From NCBI GenBank assembly GCA_027924585.1, contig BSBM01000150.1, positions 16,970,001 through 17,034,000 on the forward strand: a DNA stretch of 64,000 nucleotides, read 5' to 3'. Origin of the DNA: Larix kaempferi (lineage: Eukaryota > Streptophyta > Pinopsida > Pinales > Pinaceae). A program made the position numbers and the translations under genes. Below the pieces are notes generated by a model that saw nothing but the letters and a program-made list of their open reading frames with translations, ran no database searches and had not been told where the DNA came from. Position 1 is the stretch's first letter; each line of letters begins with the position of its first letter. Shown piece after piece: positions 55,240 to 64,000 of this stretch.

Positions 55240-55830
55240 CCACTCCTATTGTATTGTAAGTCTGCATTTTATTGTGCTTTGTTCTGAACTATCTATATTG
55301 TCAGTAGACGTGTGAATCCTTGATGCAGTGAGAGCCATTGATAACCAGTTACTTTCCTTGGTTTATTAGTGATTTTCAGAAGATTAATTCATATAGTGAC
55401 ACGTTTGTTCGCCTTTACATGGTTGAGAAGCATGTAAAGTTTTTATTGTATATTTCAAATCCTCAATGAGAAGAAAGAAACATATATGGGTTTCCCACTG
55501 TATCTTCCATTCTTGAAGCAAGCATAACGAAGATTCACCACTCCTATTGTGTTGTAAGTCTGCGTTTTTATTATGCTTTGTTGTGAACTATTTATATTGT
55601 CAGAAGATGTGTGAATCCTTGATGCGGTGAGAGTCATTGATAACCAGTTACTTTCCTTGGTTTATTAGTAATTTTCAGAATATTAGTTCATGTAGTGACA
55701 GGTTTGTTCGCTTTACATGGTTGAGAAGGATGTAAAGTTTTTATTGTGGACTTGAAATCCTCAATGAGAAGAAAGAAACATATTTTGGTTTCCCACTGTA
55801 TCTTCCATTCTTGAAGCATAACGAAGATTT
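55240..55830. repeat. Tandem duplication of about 298 bp
   Basis: The sequence CCACTCCTATTGT...AACGAAGATT at 55240-55537 is repeated at 55538-55830 with few differences (for example GATAACCAGTTACTTTCCTT in both). No coding potential. Confidence 0.9.
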
Positions 55831-56311
55831 ATTTACAACTTAGATTGTGGCACTATCTAGAGTTGGTCCATGAAAGAGTTCTATACCTGTACTTGTATAT
55901 GGAGATTCCTAAATTTATTACTACAACACATGGCATGAAAGCAAACTTTTGTTCACAAGTAGCTTGTGCAGTTTAGGAGCTATTATAATCATTGTTTTCA
56001 TTGATATTATTGCAGAAATATTTTTTCAAATTGCTTATATATTTCAGATATAGTAGTAATCTATAGTGTTGAGATTACTACTACAGAGATTGTGAGAAAA
56101 ACAATTGTAGTTGGCTCACTGTGTTGATGAACTTAACATTATTTTTTGTTATGGGTTGAGTGCCTATGTCTTTGTAATCTGAGATTGTTACAAACTTTGC
56201 TCTTTTCCTACTAGTATCCTTCATTGCCTGTGCCTATGTTTTTGTTCCTTCGAACTTTCATCTTTTCCTACCGGTGTTCATTTTTGCCCCTCAAGAGACA
56301 AATGCTAGTAT
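55831..56311. other. AT-rich interval, no gene seen
   Basis: A short direct repeat (CCTGTGCCTATG...CTTTGTTCC-like) near 56165-56270 is the only structure noted. Confidence 0.4.
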
Positions 56312-59300
56312 ATAAATCTCTAAACACACACAAAAAAAATTACAAAAAGCATATAAAGATAAAATGATTTCCGTTAAAACTTAAATCTTTTCATAACGAA
56401 GTCACAACAACATGTTTAATTTTGATGGTGAATAAAAAGCAAGATGTTTAATTCTGCTGGTGAATAAAAATCAAGATGTTTAAGAAAGTTTATTTAAAAA
56501 ATGAAATTAGATATTTAAAGTAATTTCTATAAAGGAAATAAGTCCATTAAAATTTTGAAGAAAAAAACATGAAAAAAAAGACAAAAAGAGTATTTAAATA
56601 GATTTTTAAAACAGTTAAAAGAGATTATTGTTTAAGGGACTAAATACACCAAAGTATGATTAGAGAAGAAGTCAAAAGATAAAGATTTAAAAGACTTAAA
56701 AATACAAAATCAAATATGGGAATATTGGATTTTAAAATATTTGAGATTGAGAAAGAGTATCATTGTTTGTCTCTTTGATTCTTAAACGTTGTGCTCATTT
56801 AAGTTGATTTATTTGTCTTTTAAATTTGTAATTTGTTATACGTGTTCATTTAATCTACCCCACCTACTTTTGCTTGAGTTTCACAATTTCAAGCTGTGCA
56901 ATTTACCACTATCTCTGAAGTAAATAAATGTTTGGAATTTTTGTGCTCCCATTTCCAAGTCCAATCCTCCCATATTATTTCAAACCATCCAATGTACACT
57001 TGATTAGAGGCGCAAGGCCTCTCGCAACACCAAATCTTCCTATCTAATACTAAGATTTTCATATAGCATAGACACAACATAGTGAGTAGGGTGTCCATGT
57101 GGGTTTGCCATATTGCGTTCAAGTAGAGGACTTTCAACATAAGAACACTTTTGCCTCCTCTTCCAATTCACCAACAAGAGAATTATGTATCCAAGCCCCT
57201 TATTTTGACCAAGAAGTTATGTATCACTTTATTCTTCCCAAAGAATATTGCTCATTAAAGGACACACAAAACAAGAGGATTTGGGAGGGGTGGTCCAAAA
57301 TTGTGGACTCTTCTTCCTAATTTTCAGAGACTAGAGAAACCTAAGTCGAATGCCAAGGGATAAACCCCCTGTGAACTGAAATTCCTCATTGCAGATCCTT
57401 GTAATAGATACTTTAATGCGAGAAATGAATGTATTGTAGTGTTTACACAAGACAGTCTTAACTCCATTTCCTGTTAGGTACAATCATTGCCACATGGATA
57501 GGAACACCATGGATCATGCTTGAGAGGATTTATTATTCATGGGAGGTGGCATGATGTTATATCTCCCCTATTTTGAAAGTTCCATAACTCAACGAATATG
57601 CCTCATTTCCTTACACGTCCACCTTGGAGTTCAATTTTTGAAGAACATGAAAATACTCACAACCTTAAAACTTGTCTAATAGGCATTGAACTCTAGTCAT
57701 TATCCATAGGGGCTTCACTTAGTAACGCTATGGCTAGCACCTATGTTCATGGATATTATAAAATAAAATAAAATACACCACTATTTTCACCAAATATCGT
57801 ATCTCTTTTTTTTAATACTTTATACCCCTTATTACTTTTACTCATAGTATGTTGGTCCCAATATTTGACATATGTATCTGAAATCTAATTTAGAAAATGT
57901 TGTTTATCATACGGTATTTTAGCTTTGAATTGGGATCATCAAACATTTCTCTTGAGAATTAGAAGATCATTTCATCTTTAGATCCTTCTATGAAAATTGT
58001 GGTATTTTTTTGTTCAAAGATTTTTATGAGTCATTGAGAACTTCTATAAAGTACAAAGACTGGAGTATTATCATTTGCTCCACCATGAGATGTTTTATTT
58101 CCAACAAAAACTCACAAAAATAGATCTTCTCATATTTTTAATCCAATGCTCAACACCTCTTATTTCCAACCTCTTGATGTTCCACTAATAAAAGGTGTCA
58201 ATAATTCAACGAAAGAATTTACAAGTTATGTGGGCTTCCAACAACATATTTTACATCCAAGTTCATGATGATTTAAATCAGAAAATGAATTGTAGTTTAA
58301 CAAAGAACAATATAGCTTTAGAAGGATAATATAAAATAATTTATATGAATGCTTCCCAAATATAGAATAGGTTAACACATAAATAATTTAAAACTCTCTG
58401 CAAATGCCTTATTTGTAAAATTATTGTCATCTCCAAACAATGTGAAAACATTAACTTTAAATTCAAGGTCACTTTACAAAAAGTTTTTCTAATCAAATGC
58501 CTACAATGAAAGTTGCTCTTCTCATGAAAAAATTAAATATTTAGTTTTAGGATTGAATGACTTCCCCATATTTAGTGTTAATGATGCGGAGAATCACGAC
58601 TTCATATGGCAACGGCTCTCTCGAGTAATGTCTCTTCCTAACAGAATTGCCACTTGAACTCCCACTTCAAATCCGATTGATCTAGATTTGTAGGAGTCGG
58701 TTGCCTTCCATTAGAAGTTCATAAAGGGAGTAGAGACATAAGTGCATCTTTTTAGGGGCAAATTTTGGGGGAAACATTGTTGTTCAACTTAAGAAGGAAA
58801 GAGGGAATCGGATTTATTGTGGTGTGATATATTTTGAGTAAATATAAATTTCATTTTATAATAGTAAGAATTTATTATGAATATTTAAATTTGTTTATAA
58901 ATAAATAATATTAAAAAAAATTTAAAATCCTTTATCTTTAAAAAATTTAATAATGTTGGTTTTTTTTAATATTTTATAAATGTTCATTTCAATTATGTAA
59001 ATTTTTAAATAGATAATATATAAATCTCTAAACACACAAAAATATTGTAAAGAGCATGTAAGATAAAATGCTTTACATTAAAACTTAAAGTTTTTGGTAC
59101 AAAGTCGTAGTAAAATGTTTAAGAAAGTTTATTTAAAAAGAGAAATTAGATATTTAATGTAATTTTTAAAAGGGAAGTAAGTTAATTGAAACTTTGAGGG
59201 AAAAAACATGAAAAAAGAAGATAATGAGAGTATCTAAATAGATTTTTAAAAGGCTGAGTTAAATATTAAGACTTCTTGTTGAGAGGAGAAGTAAAAAATA

Positions 59301-61800
59301 TAATAATTTTAAAATTTCAGAAAAATTTAAATTAAATATGGGAATAATGGATTTTTAAAATATTTGAGATAGAGAAAAAGTATAATTGCTGGTCTCCTTG
59401 ATTTCTAAATACTGTACTAATTTAAGTTAATTTATATTGTCCTTTAAATTTGTAATTTATTATTCTTACTCATTCAATCTATCATTATTACACTTGCCTT
59501 TTATCTTCTATCTCAAACACCACCTACTTTTGCTACGCAATATACCACTGTCTCTAAAGTAAATCAATGTCTTTGGAATTATTGTGCTCCCATTTACGAG
59601 TCCAATCCTCTCATCTTCTTTCAAATCATCCAATAGAGGCGCAAGGCCTCTCGCAACACCAAATCCTCCTATCTAACACCAATATTTCACATATAGCAAT
59701 ATAGTCACAACATAGTGAGTTGGATGTTCATGTACTGTGTTCAAGTAGAAGATTTTCAACATAAGAACGCTTTTGCCTCATCTTCCAATTCACCCATAAG
59801 ATAATTATGTATCCAAGCCCCTTATTTTGACCAAGAAGCTTTGTATCACTTTATTCTTCCCAAAGAATATTGCTCATTCAAACACACACAAACCAAGAGG
59901 ATTTGGGAAGGGGTGGTCCAAAATTGTGGACTCTTCTTCCTAATATTCAGAGACTAGAGAAACCTAAGTTGAATGCCAAGGGATAAACCCCTCGTGAACT
60001 GAAATTCCTCATCGCAGATCCTCATAATAGATACTTTAATGTGAGAAATGAACGTATTATTGTGTTTACACAAGGGAGTCTTAACTCCATTTCCAATCAG
60101 GTACAATCATTGCCACATGGATAGGAGTGCCATGGATCATGCTCGAGAGAATTTATTATTCATGGGAGGTGACATGATGTCAGACCTCTCCTATTTTCAA
60201 AGTTCCATAACTCAATGAGCATGCCTCATTTCCTTAAGCATCCACCTTGGAGTTCAATTTTTGAAGAACGTGAAAATACTCAACCTTAAAACTTGTCTAA
60301 TAGGCATTGAACTCTAGTCATCATCCATAGGGGCTTCACTTAGTAAAGTTATGGCTAGCACCTATGTTCATGGGATATTATATACTACCCTAATTTCATT
60401 TCTACCTCCCAGAAGTTTACTATTGATACCCCCTTCCAATACATCTTTCAAATAAAATACACCCCTATTTTCACCAAATAATGAATCTTTTTTTGTGAAA
60501 TACTTTATACCCCTTATTACTTTTACTCACAATATGTTGGCCCTAATATTTGGCATATGTATCTAACATCTACTCGAGAAAATGTTGTTTATCATATGTT
60601 ATTTGAGCTTTGAATTAGGATCGTCAAACATTTCCCTTAGGAATTAGAAGACCATTTCATCTTTAGATCCTTCTATGAAAATTGTGGTTTTTTTTTGTTC
60701 AAAGCTTTTTATGATTCATTGAGAACTTCTATAAGGTACAAAGACTAGAGTATTGTCACTTCCTCCACCATGGGATGCCTTATTTCCAACAAAAACTCGC
60801 AAATATAGATCTCCTCGTATTTTTAATTCAATGCTCAACACCTCTTACTTCCAATCTCTTGACGATTCCAATAATAAAAGGTGCCAATAATTCAATATAA
60901 GAATTTTCAAGTTATGTAGGCTTCCAACAACATTCTTTTACAACCAAGTTCATCATGATTTAATTCACCAAAGGAATTATGGTTTAACAAAGAACTATAT
61001 AGATCTTTTTAGAAAGATAATATAAAATAATTTCTACACAATGTCATGAATGTCTCCCAAATATTCAATAGGTTAACACATAAATAATTTCAAACTCTAT
61101 GCAAATGCCTTATTTGTAAAATCAATGTCACTGCCAAACAATGTGATAACATTGGCTTTAAATTCAAGGTCCTTTTACAAAAATATTTTCTAATCACATA
61201 CCTACAGTGATAGTTGCTCTTCCCATGGAAGAAACTAAATACTTAGGGTCAGGATTAAATGGCTTTCCCCTTATATTGTGTCAGTGATGCAGAGCATCCA
61301 GACTTCAGAGGGTACATAACTGCCATTTTAACTCCCAGTTCAAATATCGTCGTTCCAAATTTATAAGAGTCTGTTGCCTTTCGTTAGAAGTTGGTCGGGG
61401 GAGTAGAGACACAATTGCATCTTTTTAAGGGCGGATTTTGGGGAAGAGTTGTTATTCATCTTGAGAAGAAAAGAGGGGATTGGATTTATTGTGGCGTGAT
61501 ATATTTTGAGTAAATATAAAATTTTATTTTATGATATTGAGAATTTATTATAAATATTTGAATTTACTTATTAATAAATAATATTAAAAAATCAAAATCA
61601 TCTAATTTATAAAAACCTTTAAAAATTAATAATATTTTATTTTTAATATTTTATAAATGCTCACTTCATTTATGTAAATTTCTAAATAGATAATATATAA
61701 ATCTCTAAACACACAAAAATATTGTAAAGAGCATGTAAGATGAAATGCTTTACATTAAAATTTAAAGTTTTTGATAAGAAAGAAATAGCAAAATGTTTAA
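56312..61800. repeat. Tandem array of about 2.7-kb units
   Basis: The mark ATAAATCTCTAAACACAC starts at 56312, 59020 and 61697 (2708 and 2677 bp apart). The two full units match along their length, for example GAGGCGCAAGGCCTCTCGCA, TTATTTTGACCAAGAAG, GCACCTATGTTCATGG and CATTAGAAGTT-like blocks, with moderate divergence. A third unit starts and stops after about 100 bp. Short ORFs inside (such as 57099-57320) have no family. The unit's AT-rich end also occurs near 24850-25040. Confidence 0.9.
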
Positions 61801-62960
61801 AAACGTTTATTATGTCCCCGACATATTGTTTTCGGTGGGGGGCATTAGTTGGTGCAGGAGGAGGGCATGGAGCCCATTTACAAAGTTTTCAGCCATGGTT
61901 TATTTTTCGTATTAAAGTTTTTTTTTTTAAATTGAGTGTTTATCTGCGTTGCTATTGGCCAGTTCCACGCTTACGTCGTCCTGGGGTTGAGTGCCCCAGG
62001 ACGCGGTGGCGCTCTTGCGTCAGCAGATCAGGGCCGTGGATTGGGGGGGTTTGATGTGCTGTCAGCGTTGGCGTTTGGTGTCCTGTTAGGTGGTCAGATG
62101 GAGGGCTAGGATTCTGCTGCGAATCCAATCGACGGTTTCTAATCTCTGTGTTGTGGCATGGCTCGAATCTAATATCGATCTGGTGTGATGGCTGGTGTTT
62201 AATGCAGCTATCGGCAAGTGTGCTGGTTGCATTCCAAGATGGGTGGCGGGGTCGAGAAAGTCAGGCGTCTATCGTTCATTAAATGGGTGGATCTTTTTGA
62301 TGCATGGACCTTCGGCTTTGTGAAGCTTTTCGAATTGTGCAAATGGTTTTTGCCTGCGGTTGATGGAGGGTTGATGGTTTTAATTGCTGTCTTGTTCATC
62401 ATTTATTGTCACACGATGGTTTTAGACCCTCCTTTTATTGTTGTGGTGGGATTTCGCGTTTGCAGCTGGTTTCACTTTCCGTCGGCAGTTTTGAGAGCTT
62501 GTATAGATTGTTCTGCAAGCGTTGGTGACTATTGCTTTTGTTTTTTTCCTCTGGTTTCGGGTGCCTATTCCGATTTGTAACTTGTTGCAGTCAACGTTTT
62601 TCCCTGAAGCAGACCGGCTTCTGGGTTTTGTGGCTATATCTTGACGGTGGTTGGACAGGTGCTTTCCGTCCGACGTTCCGCTTCGAAGCACATCGACATC
62701 TAGGTTTTGCAGCTTGACCCTCGCCGTGGTTGGACAGGTGCTCTCCGGTTGCCTCTGTGTTCCTACATTTTGCTATTTTGCATTGGACAAGTGCTCTTCG
62801 CCTTCTTCCTGTTGTTTCTTCATATTCAAATTTGTTGAATGCCATGTCCATAGGGTTTTACTGATAATGGATTTTGTTTTCTTTGTATATGTGGACTGTC
62901 GACTCCAATGTTTTATTAACTTCGTGACATAGTGTTGTTTCCATACTGTGCATAATGCAA
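61801..62960. other. GC-richer interval with a weak ORF
   Basis: After the array the composition changes. The plus-strand ORF 62218-62580 starts MCWLHSKMGGGVEKVRRLSF and has two hydrophobic segments (LMVLIAVLFIIYC and FIVVVGFRVCSW), but no recognised family. Repeated TGGTTGGACAGGTGCT blocks follow near 62650 and 62730. It may be a 5' region of an element or gene continuing out of the window. Confidence 0.35.
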
Positions 62961-62968
62961 AAAAAAAT

Positions 62969-63180
62969 GCAGAACTTGACTGGGGCTTGAACACTCTGTT
63001 TTTACTTTCTGCTTGGACATAGTATTTTTATAAATGTGATTATTTGCATTTGTGGTTGACCGAAATTAAAATTTGCAGAACTTGACTGGGGCTTGAACAC
63101 TCTGTTTTCACTTTCTGCTTGGACGTAGTGTTTTTATGGATGTCATTATTTGCATTTGCGGTTGACCGAAATTGAAATTT
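62969..63180. repeat. Tandem duplication, 106-bp unit
   Basis: GCAGAACTTGACTGGGGCTT starts at 62969 and 63075; both copies end in GGTTGACCGAAATT. Confidence 0.92.
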
Positions 63181-64000
63181 ACACCAAACAATTTGTTTTC
63201 TAATCAGGGGACTAGGGTTTATATGGAAAACAAGATTGGAGTGAATTTGATGGTCGACCCTGGCTTTTGTTGAAAGTCGACCGAAAATAGCATAGGATGT
63301 TTCATAATTAATATTGCAAAAACAAGGATTTTTAGCTCTAGAATATCCTGGAAACAAACGTCTTTAGCTCGTCATTGATACCCTCAAATACATAAGAATT
63401 CCAACTTGGGCTCATGTTTATGATTTTTTTTATTTCATTTTTAGTATTCATTTAAAGACCTTGCCTATTCTTGCCGAGGCATTGGTTGCTGCGTTCATCA
63501 TGTTGGCGATGGCGACTCCATTGGCTCCGACCGCGATACTCGCCTCCGCTTTCGCCATTTTCCTAGAGCCGAGCTCGACCTTCAAACGATTTAATGCCAG
63601 CATCCCAATTCAGATCTCCAAACATTGATAGCGGAAGAGAATACAATCGTCTCCTTCTCCAATGTCACAAGACAGGGAAAAATACATAGTGGAGAAGATC
63701 TCCTTAATCTTAGAAAAATACAATTAGTTTTTTTGCTGTTTAATGTCATTCTGTGTTCAATTATTGCTCTTGCTTTTTTCTATTCTTCGATTCTTAAAGC
63801 TAGATTCCTTGCGTTTTGCCTTGTGATGACAGCAATTCGTTTTGAAAGATGCCCCTTGGCACCTGGATGCGTTGTTCCCAAAAACAATGAAACAAGTTTT
63901 CTGACCATTTTAACATAATATAAAATTAGAAATAAAAAATTAATATATTAATCGTGTCGGCTTTTCTTACACTTTGGCGGTGCAAGTCAATTCTGGTCGC
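63181..64000. other. Right edge, no supported gene
   Basis: A GC-rich patch at 63470-63600 has open frames on both strands (minus strand ASIAVGANGVAIANMMNAAT, plus strand MLAMATPLAPTAILASAFAI) but no family could be assigned. The ORF 63625-63918 is hydrophobic in the middle and unrecognised. Confidence 0.35.

Overview
This is plant nuclear DNA, most likely from a conifer or another large-genome gymnosperm. The evidence is spliced plant genes with very long introns and heavy nesting of old, broken LTR retrotransposons. Primer-binding sites match plant tRNA-Asp and initiator tRNA-Met. No bacterial operons, CRISPR arrays, rRNA or tRNA genes were found. The assignment to conifers is inference; the features themselves were read from the sequence.

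Left part (1-9.6 kb): remains of one LTR-retrotransposon family with 1.2-1.4 kb LTRs. They include two LTRs facing each other around a gag fragment (6-3405), a detached fragment near 3.7 kb, and two related LTRs head to tail (about 7280-9607). The LTRs carry a repeated double-hairpin module of about 50 bp.

Host-gene part (9.6-30 kb): a glycosyltransferase gene of the Arabidopsis At4g01210/At5g04480 type lies on the minus strand. Four exons can be placed with matching splice phases (19603 down to 10940); the rest of the gene must lie beyond the left edge. Its introns hold a hAT-type BED finger relic, a Copia RNase H relic and minisatellites. Then come two 5'-truncated LINEs with target-site duplications, a hexose-transporter (STP) 5' fragment with an in-frame stop, the last exon of a LEA-like gene and a first exon resembling DUF1218 membrane proteins.

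Centre (33063-53209): one 20.1 kb Ty3/gypsy element of Tat-like type on the minus strand, bounded by a perfect 5-bp duplication GTAAG. It contains gag, protease, a second gag-like stretch, reverse transcriptase, an integrase tail, an RNase H downstream of integrase, an antisense plant-mobile-domain-like ORF, several tandem arrays, a polypurine tract and the 3' LTR. A Copia element (about 40.5-45.2 kb) sits in its reverse transcriptase. A small retroelement encoding a coiled-coil protein (49.8-52.75 kb) sits in its 5' end in a folded-back arrangement. The whole element interrupts a plus-strand hypothetical ORF (about 32.65-33.07 kb, continuing 53.2-54.64 kb).

Right part (54.7-64 kb): mainly non-coding repeats, including a tandem array of about 2.7 kb units and a more GC-rich end without a recognisable gene.

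The strongest candidates for something new are the coiled-coil retroelement, the recurring 'LTR - PBS - first half of ORF - inverted LTR' architecture seen in two unrelated elements, and the antisense ORF plus palindromic arrays in the 3' part of the Tat-like element.
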